Of a stretch of DNA of 64,000 bases, positions 1 to 8,569 are shown piece by piece. The stretch covers positions 124,001 to 188,000 of the forward strand of contig JAHDIH010000005.1 in assembly GCA_020630875.1 (NCBI GenBank). The letters run 5' to 3'. The notes beneath the pieces were generated by a model that saw only the letters and a list, made by a program, of their open reading frames with translations, was not told the origin of the DNA and searched no databases. Made by a program: the position numbers and the translations under genes. Origin of the DNA: Deltaproteobacteria bacterium (GTDB taxonomy: Bacteria > Myxococcota_A > Polyangia > Haliangiales > Haliangiaceae). Numbering within the stretch: the first letter of the stretch is position 1; each line of letters opens with the position of its first letter.

Positions 1-1190
1 ATGTCGGCAAGCATGGCCAAGGTGCCGGGATCGCCGGAAAACCTTTTACGAAGTCGAGCCGCGATCGGCAGCGCTTTGTTGGTATCTCCCACTCTGTGGT
101 ATTTTTGAGCGAGGTCAATTTGAATTCGCGCTTCGCCAGGCGCAATCTTAGCGAGACGCTCTTGTGCCGCAATGGTGGCTTTGGTCTCTCCCATGGTCTC
201 TAGCAGCTTGACCAAGCGATGGTGCGTGTCGAGCTCATGAGGACTTTTCTTAATCGCTTGTTGGTAGTAGTTACGCGCTTTTGTAAGCAAGCCTGTTTCT
301 TCGCTCAATTGAGCCAGGATGTCGTATTCAAAGTATCCACGCTTTTTCCACTTGTTCTCAAGCTTGGCGAGCAGCGGACGCGTGTCTCCTCTAGCGCGAT
401 AAATCGAAATTATTCTTGTGGTGACATCACGTCTCAAGTAGTGGTTGGGTTTTAGTTTAGCCAAAAGTGCGTCGTAGGCCTCCAGCGCTTTTTCTGGCGC
501 TCCCTGGCTCTCTCGCACGCTACCGATTCTAGCCAGAACTTCAAACCGACGAGGCGGGTCGGCAGATAACTTTTTTGCTGCGGTCTGGTAATTCGCTACA
601 GCATCGTCAAACTGTTTGTTTTGTTCCTGGAGTTCCGCAAGCTGAATGAGATTGGTTGGACTATTGGTCGAAAGTTTCTTTTGAAATGATATGGCGTCGC
701 TGAGACGTTTGTCAGCAACTGCGTTTCGAACAAGTAGTCTAAGAATTTCATTTTTCCTTTTGGGGAGATTGGCAAGTGCGTTGCTTCCCGCGTTTTCTGC
801 AAGCTTGTATCGGGCCGACTGAAAGTAAGCCTCCGCTCGCATTAGGTGGAGACGTCCGTCGTTAGGTCTTAGTTTTTGCGCTTTCTCAAAATAGGAGAGG
901 GCGGCATCACGGTCGCTTTGGCGTAACTTTATCTTTCCTGAGACCACGAGGGAGGCGCCATCAGTCCTCGATGCGTATTCTCCCGCAAGCTTTTTTATCG
1001 AACGATATTTGCGATAGGAGGATAGTAACTTTCGCAAAGCACCGCTGTCATGAGGATTTCGTTTCAGTATCCCTTTGTAGCGAGCCATCACTTTTTTGTC
1101 GAACGGATCGCGTGTGACGCCCCAGTCCTGAGACAAGGCCGGTTGAACAATACTGAGAGAGATTAGTAGCAGTAGCAGACGTCGACCCAT
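1..1190 (-). CDS. Secreted tetratricopeptide-repeat protein (3' end outside window)
   Basis: An open frame runs from an ATG at 1190 leftwards off the window edge, about 396 codons without a stop. It begins with a basic start and a Leu-rich core ending near PALSQ at about residue 20, a Sec signal peptide with no lipobox, so the protein should be periplasmic or exported. The rest is helical and fits degenerate TPR units: alternating small/aromatic positions such as ALSYFEKAQKLRPNDG, AVANYQTAAKKL and ARNYYQQAIKKSPHE at roughly 34-residue spacing. TPR proteins act as scaffolds; no enzymatic domain is visible. The C-terminus is missing, so a further domain cannot be excluded. The partner is unknown. 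It runs in the same direction as the PilZ-like gene upstream, 33 bp away, and may be cotranscribed. Confidence 0.85.
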   Translation of the reverse strand, partial: MGRRLLLLLISLSIVQPALSQDWGVTRDPFDKKVMARYKGILKRNPHDSGALRKLLSSYRKYRSIKKLAGEYASRTDGASLVVSGKIKLRQSDRDAALSYFEKAQKLRPNDGRLHLMRAEAYFQSARYKLAENAGSNALANLPKRKNEILRLLVRNAVADKRLSDAISFQKKLSTNSPTNLIQLAELQEQNKQFDDAVANYQTAAKKLSADPPRRFEVLARIGSVRESQGAPEKALEAYDALLAKLKPNHYLRRDVTTRIISIYRARGDTRPLLAKLENKWKKRGYFEYDILAQLSEETGLLTKARNYYQQAIKKSPHELDTHHRLVKLLETMGETKATIAAQERLAKIAPGEARIQIDLAQKYHRVGDTNKALPIAARLRKRFSGDPGTLAMLAD

Positions 1191-1223
1191 CAACGCCTAG
1201 TATAGCGCGCTAGACTAATGCCG

Positions 1224-1601
1224 CTAGTTGCTTTGGCAAAAAGCTCGGAGTCTTCGAATATCCGCCTGGCATCCGTCGATTAGCTTGAAACCGAGACGGT
1301 GGGCGCCTTGGCCTTCTATAACGCGGCTGACGCTACCTACAAGCCACAGTGACTCACCACCGGGCAAATGAGGCATTTCTAATTCGAAGGGGAGAATACA
1401 CCCCGTGGAGATAGGCTTTAAGGCCAACGCCCACATTCCGTTGGCACTAATGCTATCAACCCGGAGGTGATGAGCTCGGTCGTCCATGAAATGGATCGCT
1501 CGCGTATCAGTTGAAATACGCCCTGAGTGCCTTCTGTCATCGTAAACGTCCAATAATCTCCCCATGTAGGATACTGTCGCACATGTGTCGGGAATGACCA
1601 A
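1224..1601 (-). CDS. PilZ-like domain protein
   Basis: This 125-residue protein looks like a stand-alone PilZ domain, a c-di-GMP-binding beta barrel. An RRHSGR stretch near residue 24 could supply the arginine motif, and VDSISANGMW near residue 49 resembles the D/NxSxxG motif but with Ser in place of the first Asp/Asn, so nucleotide binding may be weak or lost. The following pattern of strands (PFELEMPHLPGG, VGSVSRVIEG, HRLGFKLID) fits the fold. It lies 33 bp upstream of the TPR gene on the same strand and diverges from the FmdB-like gene. A diguanylate cyclase is encoded elsewhere in the window (29.3 kb). The family call is from pattern only and a diverged non-binding PilZ relative is the main alternative. 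Confidence 0.55.
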   Translation of the reverse strand: MVIPDTCATVSYMGRLLDVYDDRRHSGRISTDTRAIHFMDDRAHHLRVDSISANGMWALALKPISTGCILPFELEMPHLPGGESLWLVGSVSRVIEGQGAHRLGFKLIDGCQADIRRLRAFCQSN

Positions 1602-1644
1602 ATAATCGGTTGATTGCCAGGTTCAGGGGTGATATTTCCAATTC

Positions 1645-1884
1645 ATGCCAACCTATGAATATCGCTGCAATAGTTGCGGTGGAGAGTTTGAATACGTCCA
1701 TTCAATGAGCGCAGACCCCAAAAAGACCTGTGAGACCTGTAACGAGGATGCACTAGAGAGACTTGTATCTGGTGGTTCGTTCGTCTTGAAGGGCTCTGGG
1801 TGGTACAAAGATCTTTATTCGTCATCTGGTGGTGGCTCAGGCGGCTCCGGTTCTAGTAGTTCCGGCGGAGGCTCCTCCGAATGA
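1645..1884 (+). CDS. FmdB-family zinc-ribbon protein
   Basis: This is a 79-residue protein with the typical FmdB/CxxC_CxxC_SSSS start MPTYEYRC, two CxxC pairs (CNSC near residue 8 and CETC near residue 29) that form a zinc ribbon, and the usual Gly/Ser-rich low-complexity tail. The family is widespread and often annotated as a regulatory protein because one member was linked to formamidase expression; its real function is not settled. The stop overlaps the start of folD by four bases (ATGA), so the two are translationally coupled. Confidence 0.88.
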   Translation: MPTYEYRCNSCGGEFEYVHSMSADPKKTCETCNEDALERLVSGGSFVLKGSGWYKDLYSSSGGGSGGSGSSSSGGGSSE

Positions 1885-2738
1885 TTATCGACGGCCATGG
1901 TTACGCCAAGGAGTGCCGTCAGAAGCTAGCTGCTTCTATAACTACTTATGTGAATGGTGGCAGTAGGAAACCTAAGCTTGCAGTGGTTCTTGTGGGGGAG
2001 GACCCCGCCTCGCAGGTCTACGTTCGAGCCAAGGAACGTGCTGCTGCAGAAGTGGGGATTGATTCGGTTGATTACAGGCTCGCGTCATCTACATCGCAAG
2101 CAGAACTACTGTCGTTGGTCGGCACGCTCAACAATGACCGTGACATCGATGGGATTCTAGTCCAATTGCCGCTGCCAGAAGGGCTCGACTCCGACCTGAT
2201 ACTTGATGCCATTGACCCTGCCAAAGATGTAGATGGCTTTCATCCTCATAATATCGGTCTTTTGTCTCAACGTCGTCCGCGATTTTTACCGGCGACTCCT
2301 GCAGGATGCATGAAACTCTTGAGGCATGCCGACACCAAGCTTGAGGGAGCTCTGGCGGTGGTAGTCGGCCGTTCCAATATCGTTGGAAAACCGATGGGGA
2401 TGCTTCTCGTCGATGCCAATGCCACTGTGGTAATGACTCATTCGCGCACTCAAGATTTACCCGGTCTGATCAAAAAGGCTGATATTTTGGTAGCCGCAGT
2501 CGGCCGTCCCCATTTTGTAAAAGGAGAGTGGCTCAAACCTGGTGCTACGATAATCGACGTTGGAATCAACCGCATCGCTCCCAAGAAGTTGGTAGGAGAC
2601 GTAGATTTCGAGAGCGCCAAGTCGATTGTTCGGGCCATCACTCCGGTACCTCGGGGAGTTGGCCCCATGACCATCGCATGTTTGCTAGAAAATACTTTTG
2701 AGGCGGCAAAGCAACACGCAGCAGCTTCTAACAGCTAA
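1881..2738 (+). CDS. folD: Bifunctional methylenetetrahydrofolate dehydrogenase/cyclohydrolase
   Basis: FolD interconverts 5,10-methylene-THF, 5,10-methenyl-THF and 10-formyl-THF, using NADP+, in the cytoplasm. The 285-residue length is normal. The catalytic YxxxK motif is YVRAK at residues 47-51, the GRSNIVGKP nucleotide-binding motif follows near 163, and the C-terminal PVPRGVGPMT signature is near 257. 10-formyl-THF is the formyl donor for PurH (encoded at 24.6 kb) and, with Def at 60 kb, links to formyl-Met metabolism. The start overlaps the FmdB-like gene (ATGA) and the stop overlaps the convergent parB stop. Confidence 0.97.
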   Translation: MIIDGHGYAKECRQKLAASITTYVNGGSRKPKLAVVLVGEDPASQVYVRAKERAAAEVGIDSVDYRLASSTSQAELLSLVGTLNNDRDIDGILVQLPLPEGLDSDLILDAIDPAKDVDGFHPHNIGLLSQRRPRFLPATPAGCMKLLRHADTKLEGALAVVVGRSNIVGKPMGMLLVDANATVVMTHSRTQDLPGLIKKADILVAAVGRPHFVKGEWLKPGATIIDVGINRIAPKKLVGDVDFESAKSIVRAITPVPRGVGPMTIACLLENTFEAAKQHAAASNS

Positions 2739-3610
2739 TTATCTAACAGCTCTTCTAGTAGCCGGTCCAGATCGTCCAGATTGCGGTAAGCGATTTGGAT
2801 GACTCCTTTTCCACCACTGGAGGTCTTAACCGAACATTTGGCACCAAGGCCTTTGGTTAGTCGCTGCTCTAAATCGCGAACTGACGGCGACTTGTCTTTG
2901 GTAGCAGTTGCAGGCTTTTTGTCTTTTGGCTTTGCAACTAGTACTTCTGCTGCTCGTACAGAAAGTCCCTGGTCGGCTATCGTCTTTGCTGCCGTAACGA
3001 TCGCATGATCGCTTCCCAAAGAGAGCAAGGCACGAGCGTGTCCCATCGCGAGCGTTTGTTGCTCTACCATCTCTCGTACCACGCGCGGCAGTTTCAACAG
3101 GCGCATGGTATTGGCTACCGTACTGCGTTTTTTTCCCACTCGATCTGCGATTTCTTGTTGAGTTTGCCCATAGTCGGCGGCTAGGCGTTCGTAGGCCAAT
3201 GCTTCCTCTATTGGGTTCAAATCCGAGCGTTGGATGTTTTCTACCAGTGCACGCTCGAATGCTTCATGATCTCCGAGTGACTGAATGACTACCGGAATCT
3301 CAGTGAGTCCCGCCTTTTGAGAAGCGCGCCACCGTCGCTCCCCCGCGATAAGCGTGTAGCCTCCACCATCCCGTTTGCGGACAATGAGCGGTTGAATCAC
3401 ACCGTGGACGCGTATGGAACTAGCGAGCTCCTCAAGCTCAATTTCTCCAAAGTGCCTGCGGGGCTGGTCGGGGTCTGGATAAACTTGATCTACCCCAGTG
3501 ACTACGTAGGGGGATTTACCTTTCGGCGCTTCTGACTCACTCGGTTCACCCTGTGGCATTAAAGCTGATAGACCTCTTCCGAGTGCTCTTCTCTTGGGTG
3601 GGTTTGTCAT
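2735..3610 (-). CDS. parB: Chromosome-partitioning protein ParB
   Basis: This 291-residue ParB/Spo0J protein binds centromere-like parS sites and spreads or clamps on DNA using CTP. It starts with the usual KRRALGRGLSALMP, has the ParB/Srx box with GERRWRASQ at about residues 89-97 (the CTP-binding motif), the AENIQRSDLNPIEEA-type segment (here VENIQRSDLNP) near 126, and a helix-turn-helix around TQQEIADRVGKKRSTVAN near 150. A Lys-rich linker leads to the C-terminal dimer domain. It lies 74 bp downstream of parA in the same direction, the usual chromosomal order. No consensus parS site was found by eye in the window. Confidence 0.96.
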   Translation of the reverse strand: MTNPPKRRALGRGLSALMPQGEPSESEAPKGKSPYVVTGVDQVYPDPDQPRRHFGEIELEELASSIRVHGVIQPLIVRKRDGGGYTLIAGERRWRASQKAGLTEIPVVIQSLGDHEAFERALVENIQRSDLNPIEEALAYERLAADYGQTQQEIADRVGKKRSTVANTMRLLKLPRVVREMVEQQTLAMGHARALLSLGSDHAIVTAAKTIADQGLSVRAAEVLVAKPKDKKPATATKDKSPSVRDLEQRLTKGLGAKCSVKTSSGGKGVIQIAYRNLDDLDRLLEELLDN

Positions 3611-3684
3611 CGCGCTGGACAGTACACGGCTAGGGCAACCTTGACCATAAAGAACCTGTAGTGACTCGAAATCAGTTGTAAAAA

Positions 3685-4458
3685 CTAAGCTGCAGCAAGC
3701 GGCTGAGCGGCGAACTCATCGGCCAAAGCCAAGTAGCTACGGCTGCCAGCGCATCTCATATCGTAAAGTAATACCGGTTTTCCATGGGATGGCGACTCTG
3801 ATAGACGAATATTACGAGGAATACTGGTTCGGAATACTTTATCGCCAAAGTGACTGGTTACTTCACTACGAACCTGTCCCGCAAGATTCGTTCGCGGATC
3901 GTACATGCAAAACAAAATGCCTTCTAGCGAAAGCTTTGGATTGTAGTGACGTTTGACCGTATCGATGGTTTTTTGCAGGGCGGTGAGTCCCTCCAGTGCG
4001 AAATACTCTGCTTGCATTGGCACCACCACTCCATCAGCGGCGCTGAGTGCGTTGAGCGTCAGGAGGCCAAGTGATGGTGGACAATCGATGACCACGTAAT
4101 CAAAGTTGTCCTTGACTTGAGCAATGGCGTTTCGAAGGTAGTACTCTCTTTTTTGAGCGCTGATCAGTTCGATTTCGGCACCCACCAGTTCCATGTTTGC
4201 TGGAACGACTTTGAGAGTTGTAATTTCAGTGGGGCGAATGCAGTCCTGCATCGTGACTTCGCCAACGATTGCGTCATAAATTGATAGTTCGACCTTTCGG
4301 GAAGGGTAACCCACTCCAGAAGACGCGTTCCCTTGAGGATCGAAGTCAACAAGAAGTACTTTATGCCCCTTCGAAGCGAGTGAAGCTGCCAAATTGATAG
4401 AAGTGGTTGTTTTACCAACACCACCCTTCTGATTTACGACTGCGATTACTTTGCTCAT
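3685..4458 (-). CDS. parA: Chromosome-partitioning ATPase ParA/Soj
   Basis: ParA is a deviant-Walker ATPase that binds DNA non-specifically as an ATP dimer and drives ParB-parS segregation. The 257-residue protein has the signature Walker A KGGVGKTTT at residues 11-19 (both lysines present), a switch motif DFDPQGNAS near 39, and the Walker B region VVIDCPPSLGLL near 122. The absence of an N-terminal DNA-binding extension marks the short chromosomal (Soj-like) type rather than the plasmid P1 type. It is followed by parB. A small AT-hook gene diverges from its promoter region. Confidence 0.96.
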   Translation of the reverse strand: MSKVIAVVNQKGGVGKTTTSINLAASLASKGHKVLLVDFDPQGNASSGVGYPSRKVELSIYDAIVGEVTMQDCIRPTEITTLKVVPANMELVGAEIELISAQKREYYLRNAIAQVKDNFDYVVIDCPPSLGLLTLNALSAADGVVVPMQAEYFALEGLTALQKTIDTVKRHYNPKLSLEGILFCMYDPRTNLAGQVRSEVTSHFGDKVFRTSIPRNIRLSESPSHGKPVLLYDMRCAGSRSYLALADEFAAQPLAAA

Positions 4459-4555
4459 TGCTCAACCTGTGTACCACCTGAGCCTGACAGATCCCTTCTG
4501 CAAGCCAGAGCCCAGATACTCTCTTCTAATGACTAGTGCAAAAAATTTAACCAAC

Positions 4556-4587
4556 GTAGGAGTTTGTCCTACACTGTAGTCAACAGT
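4556..4587. promoter_or_regulatory. Paired inverted repeats upstream of AT-hook gene
   Basis: GTAGGA-N5-TCCTAC (4556-4572) is followed at once by ACTGT-N5-ACAGT (4573-4587), 13 bp before the start of the small gene and in the 142-bp parA/AT-hook intergenic space. These look like operator half-sites for a dimeric regulator, possibly the AT-hook protein itself. No binding evidence exists. Confidence 0.4.
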
Positions 4588-4600
4588 AAGGAAATTACCT

Positions 4601-4777
4601 ATGTATCCAAGAATCTATACGTCATTCACCGATTTTGAGCGCTCAGAGCTAAGAAAACTGGACTCTATGGGCACCACAGTAGACGATCTACTCGAAGAAC
4701 GCCTTCGTTCAGAATCTATCGATATCGAAACCTTAGTTCCAAAACGAAAAAGGGGGAGGCCGCGAAAAAATAGTTAG
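4601..4777 (+). CDS. Small AT-hook protein divergent from parA
   Basis: A 58-codon frame runs from ATG at 4601 to TAG at 4777. It was read directly from the sequence. The N-terminal half contains a predicted helical segment (FTDFERSELRKLDSMG, then TVDDLLEERLRS) reminiscent of small ribbon-helix-helix or antitoxin-like proteins. The C-terminus is a canonical AT-hook, KRKRGRPRKN, whose GRP core inserts into the minor groove of AT-rich DNA. A purine-rich AAGG lies about 10 bases ahead of the ATG. A strong intrinsic terminator follows 8 bp after the stop, and inverted repeats sit just upstream, both consistent with a true transcription unit. The function is unknown; a nucleoid-associated or autoregulatory role near parAB is inference. 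Confidence 0.7.
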   Translation: MYPRIYTSFTDFERSELRKLDSMGTTVDDLLEERLRSESIDIETLVPKRKRGRPRKNS

Positions 4778-4785
4778 CGGTGCGA

Positions 4786-4818
4786 GAGAGGGTTCCGGGG
4801 GGAGCCCTCTCATTTTTT
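4786..4818 (+). terminator. Intrinsic terminator after AT-hook gene
   Basis: An 11-bp stem (GAGAGGGTTCC / GGAGCCCTCTC, one T-G pair) with a GGGG loop spans 4786-4811 and is followed by A and six T. It ends the small AT-hook gene and also separates it from the convergent LVIVD gene. Confidence 0.85.
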
Positions 4819-4820
4819 AT

Positions 4821-6356
4821 TTAGTTGGCTGACGGCTGCGATGTTTTGTCATCCAGTATCAACATTCCACGAGGGTAATCTGCAACGTAGATGCGCCCTT
4901 TTTCCAAATCAATATCAATACCAGCCGCGCCTTCGAAAGACGTTGCAAGGGAAGTTTGGGCATCCCATGTGTGAAAGTGTCCTAGTTCTTTGAGGTTCGT
5001 TGGGTCGGATAAGTCTAGAACCCGGACTCCGTACTGGTAATAGGCGATATAGGCCTTGTTGCCAAAGGCCATGACGTTATGTGCAGAGACTTCGTCTTGG
5101 AGTTTGTAGCTGCCTAGCACTTGCATGAACGTAGGAGAATCTGGCTCGACGTCGATAGTTCGAATGTGCGCTCCGTACCCCTCGCCACCGTGAACTGCCA
5201 CGCGTTTGCCATCCACGGTCGTGACCCAGCTGGAATGACTGTAGAGGGGTTGAGGTCCCACCCATTCGCCTATGATTGCTGATTCACTAGGATTGTCTGC
5301 GATGTCGGCGACTACAAACGAATCACCAGCATTGAGGTAAGCCCGTTTGTTTTCAACGTAGAGATCGTGAAGCTGACTTGCGTTGGTGACTCTCCCAAAG
5401 TCGAAAGCTCCTTTTGTGATTGGGTTTGCCGGATCCGTGACATCAACGACGTTAACTTGTGGGGTTCCACCATCTGCAAGATATGCCAATGTTGTTTCTC
5501 CCACGGTGTCTAAGACTAAGGTGTGCACCCCGCCTTGGGTTCGCGCCACGAAACTAGGTTGGCTCGGATTCGTTACGTCTGCGATGAATAATCCTGATTC
5601 TGAAGCGAGAATGGCGTAGTCTTTACCGCCTACGCTTCTCAACTTGAGGTCGTTTACAAACTCTTGTCCTGGAACGGCAAGTACGGCAATTTGAGCCGGC
5701 GCCGACTCGTCCGAAATGTCGAGCACTGCCAAACCTACCTCGCCAGCAGCAATGTATGCGTGAGAACCTTTAACCCGAACGTTTGCGATAAAGCGGGTGT
5801 CCCAATTGGGTTGCTTGAATTCACCAACCAAATCAATATTGGCTGAAGGGACGGATTGATCGACGGTAAACGGGTAGGCGTCGAAACTCCTAAGTTGGCA
5901 CTCTTTTTCTTCTCCTTGGATAAAGCACGTTTGAGTCTGAAAGAAGAATTCGCCACCTTCGAGTTTGCTGCAAATTAGTCCTGCGACTTGAAACGTGAAG
6001 TTTCCACGTTGTCCTTGCCGAGAGTAGAAAATGTGGTCGTCGGTAAAGGCTGCCACTTCTGCGCCCTCAATGGAGAAACCTTCTTCGCAAGAGTTGTTCA
6101 TTCTCATCATGGAATGACCGAAGGGGTTTTCGATATCGCGGCGGAGGAACCAAAGACCGTCGGGATCTAGTCCTGCCATTGCACCTGGCTGGCAGTCGGT
6201 GATGGCTTTCATCGACTCGATGGTGGTCGGAAAGATTCCAGTGTCGGTATTGTCACTTACAACGCACTCCACTGCTTTGGCAGCATCCGCTCCCGGGGGG
6301 ACGTTGTTGCTTTCGCCGCATGCCACTAACATTAACAAGCCAATTATTCCACGCAT
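4821..6356 (-). CDS. LVIVD-repeat beta-propeller lipoprotein
   Basis: This is a 511-residue exported lipoprotein. The signal peptide ends in a lipobox, LMLVAC, near residue 12. The mature part carries LVIVD-type repeats, each seen as a hydrophobic strand followed by D(I/V/L)SDxxxP: VAVLDISDESAP, LFIADVTNPSQP, VNVVDVTDPANP, FVVADIADNPS, VRVLDLSDPTNL and MLILDD. LVIVD repeats form a beta-propeller on the cell surface and are usually of unknown ligand. The N-terminal ~170 residues hold paired cysteines and no repeat. A decayed paralogue lies directly upstream in tandem. No enzyme function can be assigned. Confidence 0.85.
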   Translation of the reverse strand: MRGIIGLLMLVACGESNNVPPGADAAKAVECVVSDNTDTGIFPTTIESMKAITDCQPGAMAGLDPDGLWFLRRDIENPFGHSMMRMNNSCEEGFSIEGAEVAAFTDDHIFYSRQGQRGNFTFQVAGLICSKLEGGEFFFQTQTCFIQGEEKECQLRSFDAYPFTVDQSVPSANIDLVGEFKQPNWDTRFIANVRVKGSHAYIAAGEVGLAVLDISDESAPAQIAVLAVPGQEFVNDLKLRSVGGKDYAILASESGLFIADVTNPSQPSFVARTQGGVHTLVLDTVGETTLAYLADGGTPQVNVVDVTDPANPITKGAFDFGRVTNASQLHDLYVENKRAYLNAGDSFVVADIADNPSESAIIGEWVGPQPLYSHSSWVTTVDGKRVAVHGGEGYGAHIRTIDVEPDSPTFMQVLGSYKLQDEVSAHNVMAFGNKAYIAYYQYGVRVLDLSDPTNLKELGHFHTWDAQTSLATSFEGAAGIDIDLEKGRIYVADYPRGMLILDDKTSQPSAN

Positions 6357-6434
6357 GCCGAGTACGATGGCATAACTCGCCCTCAGTAAAAAGGAGTTCT
6401 TTGCGGTGAACGGTAGTCCTGTTGATTTGGCGCG

Positions 6435-7925
6435 CTAGTCGGGGGGGTGATCATCAAGTATCCACAGACCGGTCGGCGAGTTTGCAACGTAAATTCGATT
6501 GCGCTGCAGATCTACATCGATTCCAAAAACACCATCAAACATTTCATCCGAACTGCCGTCTGGTGACCAGTCCACGAACCGGCCAACTTCTTTTGGGTTG
6601 GTTGGATCCGAAATGTCGAGGATGCGTACGCTTTGTTGATAGTGGGCAACGTAGGCTTTATTTCCAAATGCCATTACATTATGAACCGAGACCTCATCCT
6701 GAACTTTGAAGCTGCCGATTTCGGTCATGAACTCGGGGGAAGATGGTTCGACATCGATTAGCCTTACATGAGAACCGAAAAACTCGCCACCATGGACCGC
6801 GATACGCTTGTTATTTATTTTCGTGACCCGACTAGAATGACTGTACATTCCCTCTGGATCGGTCCATTCGCCCAACACCACCGACTCACTCGGGGTGCTG
6901 CGATGTCAGCAACGATAAACGAATCAACCGCGTTGAGGTAGGCGCGGCCATCCACGTACAAATCGTGAATTTGAGGGAAACCGATGTCACTGTAAACATC
7001 GAACACTCCCACCAGAGTAGGGGCCTCGGGAGTGGTTAGATCCAGTACGGAGAGTCTGGAGCTGGCGCCATCGGCAATGTAGCCCAAAGTTTTGCCTTGC
7101 TTGCTTTCAAGAAACAGCGTGTGCGCTGACGTTGGGTGTTGTGCGACGACCTTTGGTTCTTTCTTCTTGGTTACGTCGACTATGTAAACTCCTCCCATTG
7201 AGGCCAAGACGGCGTAATTTTTGTTGCTGTTAGAAGTGAGTTTGACGTCATTGACACCGAAAATCTCCAGTTGTGAGACGAGTGAGGGACTTTGCTCATC
7301 GCTGATATCGAAAACCGCAAGCCCCGGTCGGTTGCAAGGAAGGCAGAATCCTCTCGCACGCGTACGTTGGTAACAACTGCATCTTTCCAAGCTGGCTCAG
7401 CCCCCCCAGGCGAATTAAGTTGAGAGGAGAGGTCGGCTCTTTTAGTTCAAACGGAGTTGCCTCGTAACGGTGGAGGATGCATTGGGATTCGTCGTCTCCC
7501 CAGCAGATTCTCTCTTTGATTGATAATTGGGAGCTGTCGTCTGTAACGCAAGCAAACATCGCGTCCGTTCTTTCTAACTGCGGCCATTCATAGGTCCAGA
7601 AGATGTGGTCGGTGGTTATTGTCGCGGTGCTCGCGTTGGGAATATGGATACTACCAGAGGTACATTGATTGAATCGAAGGTAGCGCACGGGAACACCGTT
7701 TTGAGTTTTAAGTATCCACTGGTCATGAATCGCAAGGTTTTCGATTCCAGAAGCGACGCACCCTTCGATCGCCAGCTTCGAAAGGGCATCGGCGACGACT
7801 GGGTCTGCTATATTTGGCTGTGGTAGGCACTAAAGTGCCTCAATCCCGGCGTCGGGGAATGGCGTGGTTGGCGTAGAACTGCAACCGATAAGTAAAACCA
7901 ATAATAGTCGAAACATTGGAAGCAT
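6435..7925 (-). pseudogene. Decayed tandem paralogue of the LVIVD lipoprotein
   Basis: Reading from ATG at 7925, the product starts with a lipoprotein signal (LLIGC), matches the neighbouring LVIVD protein along its length and ends in the same ILDD motif. It is broken in four places: a TAG at 7832-7830 (codon 32), a one-base loss in a G run near 7400-7407, a one-base loss near 7322-7327 and a one-base loss near 6894-6898. Restoring one base at each frameshift gives continuous alignment to the intact copy (for example AWKDAVVTNVRVRED in the middle segment and PSESVVLGEW after the last shift). The C-terminal segment remains well conserved, for example HNVMAFGNKAY. It arose by tandem duplication. 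A sequencing artefact is possible, but all other long genes here are intact. Confidence 0.85.
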
Positions 7926-7984
7926 TTTTCCTCGGCTTGCTTGGTGAAGCAAACTAGGCAAACTAACAACGCATTACAATTTCC

Positions 7985-8569
7985 TTATCTGCTAAGGGTG
8001 CAGGGGGCTTTGCTTCGACGCTCTAAGATAAAAAAGTTGGTGTAAATTCTCGCTGGTCCCACTGCATAATACGCTTTTCCTAGGTAGAGGTTCGGATTGT
8101 CTGGGTACACTTGCACAAGATAGTCACGAAGCCCTTGCGTGGGATCCCACAGCGGGTTGCCGCCTTCTCCGTAGTTGAGGATCAAGGCGTGAAGGTACTT
8201 GTTGTCTCTTTCGTCTGCTTCCACATCACGTACTCTGTAAAAACCGAAACGCTTGGGGGTGGTATCGTTGGGGCCCGCCGTCCATTCTTCAAACAGTTGG
8301 TTTTGTTTCGCGGGGCAGTTGTAACCGTAAACGTCCCCCTTACCATCGCGATAGAATCCTTTGATGAACTTTTTTACTCCGACGTATTTGGCCCATTCGG
8401 GGACGTTCAGTCCACAAAAGTCCCATCCGACGAGAGCTTCAAGCTGCGGTTTTTTTCCGTAGAGAAAAACGTCTTCAAGTTCTACCCTCGACATTGACTC
8501 AAGGGCCAAGCCGCTTTCTCCTACTCTTCGGGATTGGTTTTCTAAGAAGGCTACTTTGGCTTTGGTCAT
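7985..8569 (-). CDS. Conserved hypothetical protein of GMC oxidase operon
   Basis: I do not recognise this 194-residue soluble protein. It has no signal peptide or membrane segment. Its composition is aromatic-rich with motifs such as LVGWDFCGLN near residue 46, KRFGFYRVRDVEADERDNKY near 107, and a closing YLGKAYYAVGPARI followed by FFILERR, suggesting a compact beta-rich domain. The ATG overlaps the TGA of the GMC oxidoreductase (ATGA), so it is translationally coupled and is last in a four-gene operon. A role in the same substrate pathway, such as binding or transforming the oxidase substrate, is inference only. Confidence 0.7.
   Translation of the reverse strand: MTKAKVAFLENQSRRVGESGLALESMSRVELEDVFLYGKKPQLEALVGWDFCGLNVPEWAKYVGVKKFIKGFYRDGKGDVYGYNCPAKQNQLFEEWTAGPNDTTPKRFGFYRVRDVEADERDNKYLHALILNYGEGGNPLWDPTQGLRDYLVQVYPDNPNLYLGKAYYAVGPARIYTNFFILERRSKAPCTLSR

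Noticed and set aside
2735..4600. parS sites near parAB
   Set aside because: No close match to TGTTnCACGTGAAACA was found by eye in or around parA-parB or elsewhere in the window, so none is annotated.
6435..7925. Three separate small genes in the broken LVIVD region
   Set aside because: The three open frames join in order into one protein homologous to the neighbour, so they are pieces of one pseudogene.
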